A stretch of DNA of 45,467 bases from DASXUG01 sp964620425 (GTDB lineage: Bacteria; Pseudomonadota; Gammaproteobacteria; Burkholderiales; Methylophilaceae). Numbering within the stretch: position 1 is the first letter of the stretch; each line of letters opens with the position of its first letter. The stretch spans positions 1-45,467 of the forward strand of contig CAZUGV010000013.1 in the NCBI GenBank assembly GCA_964620425.1. Reading direction: 5' to 3'. Made by a program: the position numbers and the translations under genes. The notes beneath the pieces were generated by a model. The model saw only the letters and a list, made by a program, of their open reading frames with translations. It had not been told where the DNA came from and did not search any database. This document shows positions 35,701 through 43,787 of the stretch, piece after piece.

Positions 35701-36495
35701 CTAAGCCTTTGTGCGACGACGAACTACGGTGACCATGACACCTAAACCCGCTAACAACATTGCGTAGGTATCAGTTTCAGGTACTGCTGTAACTGACAAG
35801 GTAGCGCTCAACCCATAGGCTTTAACAGAATTGACCAAGTCTGTTTTATTGCTAATATCATTCCCGCCAATAAAAATAGTGTAAGCACCTGCACCAAGTA
35901 AGAAACGCCCTGTTACAAAATTTGTCGAGCTCGCAGCAGAGGCTTTGTAAGTAAAGCTACTTAGCTGACTAAAATCGCCCGCCAAATCACCATCACCACC
36001 AATTTTCCAATCGCCTAATGCATTCCAGCTACCATCCGTATTGGCAGCAGTTTTACCCGCACCCAGATTAGCAGCAGCCCAACTGTCACGCCATGCAACT
36101 GAAGCAGCGTTAAAGTCATGATCTGCACTGCTAGATAAGTTGGTTTGGCTAGTAGCATATGGCGCAATAGCTGCTAAGCCTGAATAAATAGAGAACCCTG
36201 GTAAAAGCCCCCCAACAGAAGCAGCTGTCGCAGTTGCATTCGCTGAGACGCTAAAGTCAACCCAAGCCTCATTTTGCAAGGTAAATCTAAATGCTCGCCC
36301 TTTGTGACTATCGCCTAATATCCCATCAGCGGCATCTGCCCAGCCATAGTTACTTGTGACTGTTTGATTGCTAATGGTGGATGAAGCGCTAGTTAACCCA
36401 TCAAACACCCCAAAATTGCGATTGCTATAACTAATATGCGCAAACGCAGATTGGCTAACCACCAACAAACCAATGATTAAACTAATTTTTTTCAT
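35701..36495 (-). CDS. PEP-CTERM exported protein of the copper-type island (first)
   Basis: 264 residues: signal peptide (MKKISLIIGLLVVSQSAFA), mature start HISYSNRNFGVFDG, a Ser/Ala/Gly-rich beta-type body of filament or lectin-like composition, and a PEP-CTERM tail (VPETDTYAML, hydrophobic helix, VRRRTK). Ribosome-binding site AAAGGG. The function is not known. The mature protein, like the following PEP-CTERM protein, begins with His right after the cleavage site; an N-terminal His is a feature of some copper sites, but this is only suggestive. Confidence 0.82.
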   Translation of the reverse strand: MKKISLIIGLLVVSQSAFAHISYSNRNFGVFDGLTSASSTISNQTVTSNYGWADAADGILGDSHKGRAFRFTLQNEAWVDFSVSANATATAASVGGLLPGFSIYSGLAAIAPYATSQTNLSSSADHDFNAASVAWRDSWAAANLGAGKTAANTDGSWNALGDWKIGGDGDLAGDFSQLSSFTYKASAASSTNFVTGRFLLGAGAYTIFIGGNDISNKTDLVNSVKAYGLSATLSVTAVPETDTYAMLLAGLGVMVTVVRRRTKA

Positions 36496-36558
36496 AGAAA
36501 ACCCTTTCTTGATACTGTAATTAAATTGACTGTTAAAATTGATTACACAAAATTACCG

Positions 36559-36810
36559 TCAGGCACATGCGCGCACGGCAGCAGTGTGCCTACTAGGGAC
36601 ATACTTTACTAACTCATGAATCTCACACTCAAAAAACTCGCAAAGCTTATCGAGATGATCAGTAACTGTGTTATAGCCTTGGTTTTTCATCATGCGAAAA
36701 AGCGTCATGCGGCTAATGCCACTGTGAGCTGAAACCTCAGTGAGGGTGATATTGCGACCCCATTGCACTTTTTTAGCGTCAATAAGCTCGCTGATTTGTA
36801 AATAAATCAT
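36559..36810 (-). CDS. Small Cro/CI-type HTH transcription regulator
   Basis: 83 residues from ATG at 36810 with GGGG upstream; a TTG ten codons earlier is less likely. The helix-turn-helix reads ITLTEVSAHSGISRMTLFRM, the pattern of short XRE/HTH_26 regulators, followed by a dimer helix (LDKLCEFFECEIHELVKYV). It has two Cys in that helix (LCEFFEC), which could sense metal or redox. A near-perfect palindrome lies 22 bases upstream and is a likely self-operator. It heads the minus-strand island with the PEP-CTERM genes and is the best candidate for its local switch. Confidence 0.75.
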   Translation of the reverse strand: MIYLQISELIDAKKVQWGRNITLTEVSAHSGISRMTLFRMMKNQGYNTVTDHLDKLCEFFECEIHELVKYVPSRHTAAVRACA

Positions 36811-36831
36811 GGAGATACCCCAATTAAATAT

Positions 36832-36854
36832 GTCGATCAATGCATTGATTCGAC
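36832..36854. promoter_or_regulatory. Palindromic operator candidate before the HTH gene
   Basis: ATCAATGCATTGAT (36836-36849) is a perfect 14-bp palindrome, extended by GTCG and CGAC arms with a one-base offset. The position just before the HTH gene suggests autoregulation. Confidence 0.55.
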
Positions 36855-36913
36855 GTACATAGACGAACAGCTACGGTTGCCCAAGGCACAAGTAGCAACA
36901 ATGTAAAATTTAA

Positions 36914-37324
36914 TTAAAGGACTGGGGGAGCGCGGGTGGGGTGGGAAGTACTGTAATACGAAACAACAAAAGGTGATGCATAAATATCAATATGTGCAAC
37001 AGCGTTGATTTCCGCCAAAAATAAGGCGGTAGAACTTGCAGGCAGCCCCACTGAGCCAGCATGGCTAAAACAGTAGGGGCAATGCTCAAAGTGCATGCCC
37101 ATTTTATTGGGTTGCGAATCGTTTTGCTTGGATGCATCTGCATTACTAGCAGTCAACGCGGCGGGGATAAATTTAATACCTTGCGCGCCACAGACTTCTT
37201 GCCACAAAGTTTGGCTGCCCTTTTGCGCTTCCAAAGCATGCGAAATCGTAGGCGCAAGTGAAGCGAACAACATGGCCGCAAGGGCAATGAAGCTAATTAG
37301 GCGTTGTTGGCTACGTTTGAACAT
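36914..37324 (-). CDS. DUF2946-family exported protein
   Basis: 136 residues from ATG at 37324, which opens a signal peptide-like N-terminus (MFKRSQQRLISFIALAAMLFASLAP...). A longer frame upstream would run across the cyd control region and is rejected. The body contains EVCGAQGIKFIP and HFEHCPYCFSHAG, the HxxHCxxC pattern of DUF2946 proteins, small exported proteins often found beside copper receptors and copper chaperones. A copper-binding or copper-handling role is likely. It is divergent from cydP and the FNR-site region lies between them. Confidence 0.75.
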   Translation of the reverse strand: MFKRSQQRLISFIALAAMLFASLAPTISHALEAQKGSQTLWQEVCGAQGIKFIPAALTASNADASKQNDSQPNKMGMHFEHCPYCFSHAGSVGLPASSTALFLAEINAVAHIDIYASPFVVSYYSTSHPTRAPPVL

Positions 37325-37420
37325 GCCAAGATTGTAATCGCTTACTAATAAAAGAATCAAGGGTGCATATTTACTAAATTCAGCGGTTAGCGCTTTAATC
37401 TGCACAAAGTTAACTGCTAT

Positions 37421-37434
37421 TTGATCCATATCAA
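37421..37434 (+). promoter_or_regulatory. Perfect FNR/ANR box
   Basis: TTGATCCATATCAA matches the TTGAT-N4-ATCAA consensus in every position. Its centre is about 41 bases before the likely start that follows a TTAAAT -10 box (37456-37461), the class II activator arrangement. It would switch on cydPABX when oxygen falls. Confidence 0.85.
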
Positions 37435-37502
37435 AAACAAACCCATATTCCCCTCTTAAATTGCGAGAATAGGGTAAGTCAAGATTTGCTAGACTGACGC
37501 TC

Positions 37503-37709
37503 ATGTTAATCAATCTATATGTCAATCGACTCAAACAATTATTACAAACCAGACAGTTCAGCCGCTTTGCGATTGAGCTAAGCTTGATCTTGGCGATTAA
37601 GCTCATATTTTTATGGGGGTTATGGGCGGTATGTTTTTCTCACGCACAGCCAAAAAACCTCATGCAAAGCAAAGTCACAGAAATCATTTTAAACAAACCC
37701 GCTCATTAA
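37503..37709 (+). CDS. cydP: CydP, small subunit associated with cytochrome bd oxidase
   Basis: 68 residues. The core FAIELSLILAIKLIFLWGLW plus AVCFSHAQP is one membrane helix followed by the FSHP-like motif typical of CydP, the small protein encoded before cydA in many beta- and gammaproteobacteria. It starts about 70 bases after the FNR box and ends 18 bases before cydA. It probably stabilises the oxidase in the inner membrane; its exact role in the complex is not settled. Confidence 0.75.
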   Translation: MLINLYVNRLKQLLQTRQFSRFAIELSLILAIKLIFLWGLWAVCFSHAQPKNLMQSKVTEIILNKPAH

Positions 37710-37727
37710 CCTCTAGGTATCCAAACT

Positions 37728-39302
37728 ATGTTGCCATCCGCAGAAGTTGTTGATTTATCCCGCCTCCAATTTGGGGCGACAGCTTTATATCACTTTCTTT
37801 TTGTACCGCTAACCTTGGGTATGACATGGATGTTATTCATCATGGAATCTGTTTATGTGATGACAGGTCGCCAAGTGTACAAAGATATGACGCGGTTTTG
37901 GGGTAAGTTATTTGGCATCAACTTTGCCATGGGCGTGACCACGGGCATTACCATGGAGTTTCAGTTTGGCACCAACTGGGCGTATTACTCACATTATGTG
38001 GGGGATATTTTTGGTGCGCCCCTGGCGATTGAGGGCTTAATGGCGTTTTTCTTGGAATCCACCTTTGTGGGTTTATTTTTCTTTGGCTGGGATAGGCTTT
38101 CCAAACAAAAGCATTTGATGGTGACGTTTTTAGTGGCGATAGGTTCTAATTTATCCGCCTTATGGATTTTAATTGCGAATGGCTGGATGCAAAACCCAGT
38201 GGGCGCGACGTTTAATTACGAAACCATGCGTATGGAAATGACCAGTTTTTCAGAGCTGTTTTTTAACCCTGTCGCCCAAGTCAAGTTTGTGCACACGGTA
38301 GCTGCTGGCTACACCACTGCTGCGATGTTTGTATTGGGCGTATCCTCTTACTACTTACTCAAAAAGCGTGATGTGGGTTTTGCCTTGCGTTCTATCGCAA
38401 TCGCCTCTGGTTTTGGTTTAGCCTCGATTTTATCGGTGATTATTTTGGGCGATGAATCTGGCTACACCACGGGCGAAGTACAAAAAGTTAAATTAGCCGC
38501 GGTTGAAGCAGAATGGCATACAGAGCCAGCCCCTGCCGCATTCACACTCTTTGGCTTACCCAACCGCGATGAAGAGCGCACTGATTACGCAGTCAAAATC
38601 CCTTATGTATTAGGCTTAATCGCCACCCGTTCGTTAGATGAACAAGTGACGGGTTTGGTGGATATTAAACATCAAAACGAGGGGCGTATTCGTAACGGCA
38701 TGCTCGCTTATGCAGATTTACAGCGCTTAAAATCTGGTGATAAAAGTAATGAGGCGATTGCCGCCTTTGAAAAATCAAAAGACGATTTAGGCTTTGGTTT
38801 ATTGCTCAAAAAATATACGCCTAATGTAGTGGATGCCACTGAAGCGCAAATCAAACAAGCGGCAAAAGATACTATCCCCAACGTGTTTACCTTGTTCTGG
38901 AGCTTTAGAGTGATGGTTGGCTCAGGTATGTTGATGCTATTTATTTTTGCGGCATCATTTTACTTTACGGCAAGACGCACCATTGCCGAACAAACATGGT
39001 TGTTAAAAATCGCGCTGTTTGCAATCCCCTTGCCTTGGATTGCCGCAGAAATGGGTTGGGTGGTGGCAGAAATGGGTCGCCAACCTTGGACTATCTCGGG
39101 CATATTGCCCACCCATTTATCCACATCGTCATTAAGCGTAGGCGACCTCTACTTTAGCATTGCAGGGTTGATTGGCTTTTACACACTTTTACTCATTATT
39201 GAACTGTTCCTCATGTTCAAATATGCGAGAAAAGGCCCATCCGCACTACATACAGGTCGCTATCACTTTGAACAAAGCCACCCGCAAGGCGCATACGCTT
39301 AG
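37728..39302 (+). CDS. cydA: Cytochrome bd ubiquinol oxidase subunit I
   Basis: 524 residues, the E. coli bd-I length. It begins LSRLQFGATALYHFLFVPLTLG with haem ligand His22. Further haem-binding segments are VKFVHTVAAGY and RVMVGSGMLML. The quinol-binding region has the long Q-loop form (KLAAVEAEWHTEPAPAAFTL). The enzyme oxidises quinol and reduces oxygen with high affinity in the inner membrane without pumping protons. It is followed after 9 bases by cydB. Confidence 0.96.
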   Translation: MLPSAEVVDLSRLQFGATALYHFLFVPLTLGMTWMLFIMESVYVMTGRQVYKDMTRFWGKLFGINFAMGVTTGITMEFQFGTNWAYYSHYVGDIFGAPLAIEGLMAFFLESTFVGLFFFGWDRLSKQKHLMVTFLVAIGSNLSALWILIANGWMQNPVGATFNYETMRMEMTSFSELFFNPVAQVKFVHTVAAGYTTAAMFVLGVSSYYLLKKRDVGFALRSIAIASGFGLASILSVIILGDESGYTTGEVQKVKLAAVEAEWHTEPAPAAFTLFGLPNRDEERTDYAVKIPYVLGLIATRSLDEQVTGLVDIKHQNEGRIRNGMLAYADLQRLKSGDKSNEAIAAFEKSKDDLGFGLLLKKYTPNVVDATEAQIKQAAKDTIPNVFTLFWSFRVMVGSGMLMLFIFAASFYFTARRTIAEQTWLLKIALFAIPLPWIAAEMGWVVAEMGRQPWTISGILPTHLSTSSLSVGDLYFSIAGLIGFYTLLLIIELFLMFKYARKGPSALHTGRYHFEQSHPQGAYA

Positions 39303-39311
39303 GAAAACATC

Positions 39312-40457
39312 ATGACACTATTAGACTACTCAACTTTAAAACTCATCTGGTGGCTGTTTGTAGGTGTACTCCTGATTGGCTTTGCGATTATGGATGGCTT
39401 CGATATGGGCGTCACCACCTTGCTACCATTTTTAGGCAAAACCGATGATGAACGCCGCGTGATTATCAACACCGTAGGCCCCGTGTGGGAAGGCAATCAA
39501 ACTTGGCTGGTAACCGCGGGCGGTGCAATTTTTGCCGCTTGGCCTTTGGTGTATGCAGCAGCATTTTCGGGCTTATATATTGCACTACTGTTAGTCTTAT
39601 TTGCCTTATTTTTGCGCCCTGTTGGCTTTGATTACCGCAGCAAACTCAGCAACCCAACATGGCGTAACGCTTGGGATTGGGGCTTATTTGTGGGTGGCGC
39701 AGTGCCTTCACTCATCTTTGGCGTGGCGTTTGGCAATTTACTGATTGGCCTGCCATTTCATTACGATGACACCTTGCGCTCATTCTACACAGGCAGCTTT
39801 TGGCAATTACTCAACCCATTTGCTTTGCTTTGCGGCTTGGTCAGTTTATCTATGCTAGTTATGCACGGTGCGATTTATTTACAGTTGCGTACCGATGGAC
39901 AAGTACAACAACGCGCCGCAAAAACAGCGATTACCGCAGGCACGCTCTGCGCAGCGCTATTCGCCGTAGCAGGTATCTGGCTCGCCAGTAGCATTGATGG
40001 CTACCATATCGTCAGCATGGGCGATGTGAATAAGGCGTTGAACCCACTCACCAAAGTGGTTGAAAAATCCGCAGGGGCTTGGCTTAACAATTACAGCACT
40101 TACCCGTGGATGATGCTTGCACCCGTGACAGGTTTTTTAGGCATCGCCTTAGCCTTATTCAGCGCAAATCGCAAAATGGAACACCTCGCATTTATCTGTA
40201 GCGGCTTTGCCATTGCTGGCATTATCTTAACCGCAGGTTTTTCTATGTTCCCGTTTGTGATGCCCTCTTACACAGACCCTAATAGCAGCTTAACGCTTTG
40301 GGATGCCGCATCAAGCTATAGAACCATGGGAATAATGTTCATTGCTGCGATTATTTTCTTGCCATTGATTGTGCTTTACACTTCATGGGTGTTTCACGTG
40401 ATGCGCGGCACCGTCACCGTTGAAGAAATTCAAAAAAACACACATACTGCTTATTAG
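39312..40457 (+). CDS. cydB: Cytochrome bd ubiquinol oxidase subunit II
   Basis: 381 residues with about eight membrane helices. The start (LIWWLFVGVLLIGFAIMDGFDMGV) and the segment VGPVWEGNQTWLV are the CydB signatures. It pairs with CydA in the inner membrane. It lies 9 bases after cydA and 9 before cydX, so they form one operon. Confidence 0.96.
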   Translation: MTLLDYSTLKLIWWLFVGVLLIGFAIMDGFDMGVTTLLPFLGKTDDERRVIINTVGPVWEGNQTWLVTAGGAIFAAWPLVYAAAFSGLYIALLLVLFALFLRPVGFDYRSKLSNPTWRNAWDWGLFVGGAVPSLIFGVAFGNLLIGLPFHYDDTLRSFYTGSFWQLLNPFALLCGLVSLSMLVMHGAIYLQLRTDGQVQQRAAKTAITAGTLCAALFAVAGIWLASSIDGYHIVSMGDVNKALNPLTKVVEKSAGAWLNNYSTYPWMMLAPVTGFLGIALALFSANRKMEHLAFICSGFAIAGIILTAGFSMFPFVMPSYTDPNSSLTLWDAASSYRTMGIMFIAAIIFLPLIVLYTSWVFHVMRGTVTVEEIQKNTHTAY

Positions 40458-40466
40458 GAGAAACTT

Positions 40467-40583
40467 ATGTGGTACTTTGCTTGGATGTTAGGGGTGGGGT
40501 TAGCGGTGTCATTTGGCATTATTAACGCGCTATGGTTTGAATCACTACAACCGTATGATGGCGAAGAGCGACGCTCATCGTAA
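40467..40583 (+). CDS. cydX: CydX, 38-residue accessory subunit of cytochrome bd oxidase
   Basis: Translation from ATG at 40467 gives 38 residues starting MWYFAWMLGVGLAVSFGII, the family's N-terminal motif (W-Y-F-A-W) on a single membrane helix, followed by a charged end (DGEERRSS). AGGAGAAA is a strong ribosome-binding site. It is too short for usual gene finders. CydX stabilises the haem centres of the oxidase. Confidence 0.93.
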   Translation: MWYFAWMLGVGLAVSFGIINALWFESLQPYDGEERRSS

Positions 40584-40682
40584 CGCACTCTCCATTGATT
40601 CTTGACCACTGGATACAGGGCTAACACTCCCATGCGAAAGCAATACAATACCATTTAAAATCAAGGACAAAAGGGTTTCCAT

Positions 40683-42944
40683 GTGATTATCCCAGAACTC
40701 CCATTAAACGAATCTGAACGTCTCACAGCGCTTAATCGATATCATATTGTTGATACGCAAGCCGAGCTGATTTTTGATGACTTTACCCAGCTCGCATCAC
40801 ACATTTGCGAAACGCCGATTGCGCTTATTTCACTACTTGATAAAGACCGTCAATGGTTTAAAAGCAAAGTAGGGCTTGCTGCAAGCGAAACCCCACGTGA
40901 AATTTCTTTTTGTGGTCATGCCATTCTGCAAAATGAGTTACTGGAAATCAACGATGCCTTGGAGGACACCCGTTTTTTTGACAACCCACTGGTCACGGGA
41001 GGACCTAAAATCCGATTTTATGCGGGTATGCCGCTTAAAACATCGGAGGGTTACAATCTCGGCACCCTGTGCGTTATCGATCAAGCGCCAAGAAAATTAT
41101 CAGAAAAACAACGTGACGCGCTGAAAATGCTTGCTCGTCAAGTCGCCTCTCAAATTGAGAATCGAGTTTCCATTAATCAAATTTTTCAGCTGAATCATAA
41201 CTTAGCCAAGAAAAATTTATTCATTCAAGGCATCACCGACAGCGTACCTATTATATTGGGGTATTGGGATCAAAATTTAATCTCACAATTTGCCAACAAA
41301 ACTTATTCATCATGGTTTGGTAAGCAATCAACTCAAGTGATTGGTCTCAGCTTGCACGAATTTCTTGGGGATGAATTATTTAACAAAAATATCGGTCATG
41401 CTCAGCAAGCGCTCGCTGGCATCCCTCAATCATTTGAACGTGAGTTAAGCAAACCAGATGGCTCAGTAATACCCGCATTATTTCAATATATACCGCACAA
41501 AATTGAATCAGGCGAAACGATTGGCTTTTATGTACTCGTTCAAGATCTCTCATTATTTAAACAAGCTGAACAGGATATTCAGTTTACTACTCAAGTATTT
41601 GAACATTTGACGAATGGCTGCATTATTACCGACGCACAATATAAAATTATCAGCGTTAATAAAGCTTTTACAGCATTAACGGGGTACATGGCCAAAGATG
41701 TGGTTGGAGAGCCGCCATACTTCATGAATACAAACCCTTTTACAAACTCTGCTGCCTCAACAGACCTTAAGCAAAATCAGATGAGGGCTCGTATCCGCAC
41801 CAAAGATGACCAATACATTGAATGCATAACAACCATCGACGCTGTTTTGAATGACAGTGGAAACACAACCAAACATATCATTTCATTTGTCGATCAAACA
41901 GAATCAATTAACGCGCATGCAAAAGTCAAATTATTAAATAGCATGCTGGAACGCACTGGAGATATTGCAAAAGTTGGAGGATGGGAATTCGATAAGACAA
42001 CTAAAGCATTCAGTTATTCAAGTTCATTGTATAAAATCTTAGCATCAGATCCGTCTGTCAAGGTTGAGCACAATCATGCACATCGCTATTTAACAGATAC
42101 CGTGCAAAAACAATTATTACTGGCAGCAACCGAGTGCTTAAATCTTGACACCACTTGGAGCTTGGAAATACCAGCAACGACAGCGGATAAGAGGCAAATT
42201 TGGCTCCGCGTCACTGGTAAAAAGATTACCGACAATAACATGACAGTTAAACTCGTCGGCACTTTTCAAGACATCACCGAACAAAACGAAGCAGAAGCTG
42301 AACGCATCGCTAACGAACATGCGTATCGCGATACACTGATTCGAGAAGTACACCACCGCATTAAAAACAACCTGCAAGGTGTCACAGGAATACTTCGCAA
42401 CATTCCTCGACAAGATAAGGCGCTTGCAGAAATCATTGATCAAGCCGTTACTCAAATTCAATCAATTGCGATTATCCATGGCTTACAAGGGCGAAGCAGG
42501 AATGAAGGAGTTGACCTCAATGAATTACTAACGGCTGTGACATTAAGCATTCGCTCAATATGGCGAAAACAGATTACGCTAGAAATATCGTCCGCACCGA
42601 TAAGCGGGCAAATTAAAGAAACAGAAGCCGTACCTATCGCCCTGATTTTGAACGAGCTCATTACAAATGCCGCAAAACATCACGATGGCGATAACCCGAT
42701 TAGAATTACGCTAGCTTATGATGCAGAGTTAACTGAAAGCCACATTGAAATTTTAAATACCAGTGCTAATCACCCCCCCATTCCAGATGATACAACCTCA
42801 GGGATGGGGTTGCGTTTTGCGCGCTCTTTATTGCCCAGAACTGGGGCTAACCTAGTACTGGAAAAACAAAATACCGAAGTTATTACAACATTAAAACTAT
42901 CGTCAAACGTAGTTAAGTTACAAATTAATGAAAAAGTAACTTAA
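40683..42944 (+). CDS. GAF/PAS sensor histidine kinase of the HisKA_2 type
   Basis: 753 residues. An N-terminal GAF (about 20-165) is followed by PAS-like regions near 180-295, 300-410 and 415-535, then a HisKA_2 dimerisation segment with REVHHRIKNNLQ (His557/558 as phospho-acceptor candidates) and an HATPase domain with LNELITNAAKH. No membrane segment, so a cytoplasmic sensor. The start is GTG with AAGGG upstream. HisKA_2 kinases commonly phosphorylate ANTAR regulators, and such a regulator is encoded 102 bases downstream. The signal is unknown; proximity to cyd hints at oxygen or redox but is only circumstantial. Confidence 0.9.
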   Translation: MIIPELPLNESERLTALNRYHIVDTQAELIFDDFTQLASHICETPIALISLLDKDRQWFKSKVGLAASETPREISFCGHAILQNELLEINDALEDTRFFDNPLVTGGPKIRFYAGMPLKTSEGYNLGTLCVIDQAPRKLSEKQRDALKMLARQVASQIENRVSINQIFQLNHNLAKKNLFIQGITDSVPIILGYWDQNLISQFANKTYSSWFGKQSTQVIGLSLHEFLGDELFNKNIGHAQQALAGIPQSFERELSKPDGSVIPALFQYIPHKIESGETIGFYVLVQDLSLFKQAEQDIQFTTQVFEHLTNGCIITDAQYKIISVNKAFTALTGYMAKDVVGEPPYFMNTNPFTNSAASTDLKQNQMRARIRTKDDQYIECITTIDAVLNDSGNTTKHIISFVDQTESINAHAKVKLLNSMLERTGDIAKVGGWEFDKTTKAFSYSSSLYKILASDPSVKVEHNHAHRYLTDTVQKQLLLAATECLNLDTTWSLEIPATTADKRQIWLRVTGKKITDNNMTVKLVGTFQDITEQNEAEAERIANEHAYRDTLIREVHHRIKNNLQGVTGILRNIPRQDKALAEIIDQAVTQIQSIAIIHGLQGRSRNEGVDLNELLTAVTLSIRSIWRKQITLEISSAPISGQIKETEAVPIALILNELITNAAKHHDGDNPIRITLAYDAELTESHIEILNTSANHPPIPDDTTSGMGLRFARSLLPRTGANLVLEKQNTEVITTLKLSSNVVKLQINEKVT

Positions 42945-43046
42945 CATATGCCAGACTAAACTGACAATATAGTAAAATAGTTCGTTAGCAACACTTAACC
43001 CATTAATTTTATGCCACATTGTTTACTTGTATTGTAGATTAGTAAG

Positions 43047-43676
43047 ATGAAGAGCACGCTAAATACCACCCCAAAAACAAAAAAAACAATACTGCTTGTA
43101 GATGACGACAGACTTATTTTATCGACACTGTCCTCTGGGTTGATTTCTCATGGTTATGCAGTAGATTCAGTAGAATCTGTGGATGAGGCTGAAGTTTGGC
43201 TCGAGACCAACCAACGACCAGACATAGTATTTCTTGATGTTCGGATGCCCAACCGTTATGGGCTAGAACTGACCAGTAAGCTCAATGCAATGGACAATAC
43301 GCCGTTCATTTTACTCACCGCTTTTCATGAAGATGACATTGTTGAAAAGGCAAAAAACGCTGGGGCAATGGGTTATTTAGTGAAACCGATTGATGTCGCA
43401 CTAATGATTCCCACTATCGAAACCGCCATTTCTCGTGCTGAAGAGTTGCGAGCACTTCGCAACGCTAAGGATAACTTACAGATTGCTTTAAACGGCGACC
43501 GTGCAATTAGCGTAGCGATTGGCATCATCATGAATCAAAAACATATCACTGCAGATGAAGCATTCGAACACATGCGTACGAAAGCGCGTACCAATCGCTT
43601 AAAAATGGTTGATTTAGCCAATAGTATTATTAGCGCTAGTGGGGAGCAGATCAACCCCACACCTAAACAACAATGA
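43047..43676 (+). CDS. ANTAR-domain response regulator (RNA-binding antiterminator)
   Basis: 209 residues. The receiver domain has the acidic triad (LLVDDDR), phospho-Asp64 in FLDVRMP, the Thr in LLTAF and Lys in LVKPI. A coiled segment then leads to an ANTAR domain (about 145-200, AISVAIGIIMNQKHITADEAF and ending in the family's ANSII). ANTAR proteins bind two-hairpin RNA motifs and prevent termination. The cognate kinase is encoded just upstream. Its target RNA is not apparent in this window. A terminator lies 50 bases after the stop. Confidence 0.92.
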   Translation: MKSTLNTTPKTKKTILLVDDDRLILSTLSSGLISHGYAVDSVESVDEAEVWLETNQRPDIVFLDVRMPNRYGLELTSKLNAMDNTPFILLTAFHEDDIVEKAKNAGAMGYLVKPIDVALMIPTIETAISRAEELRALRNAKDNLQIALNGDRAISVAIGIIMNQKHITADEAFEHMRTKARTNRLKMVDLANSIISASGEQINPTPKQQ

Positions 43677-43727
43677 ATAATGTAAGGCAAAGTTCATACT
43701 GAACTTATTTTCATGGTCGGCATCAAC

Positions 43728-43764
43728 AAAACGCCCCAGCTGATGATTAAAGCTGGGGCGTTTT
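43728..43764. terminator. Bidirectional terminator between ANTAR regulator and SSF symporter
   Basis: AAAACGCCCCAGCT and AGCTGGGGCGTTTT form a perfect 14-bp inverted repeat with A- and T-rich ends. It serves the plus-strand regulator and the minus-strand symporter. Confidence 0.9.
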
Positions 43765-43787
43765 TATTTGTACTTTTTAATTACAAC

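Noticed and set aside
37325..37606. N-terminal extension of the DUF2946 protein by 94 codons
   Set aside because: It would cross the FNR box and the cyd promoter, and the signal peptide begins only at the ATG at 37324.
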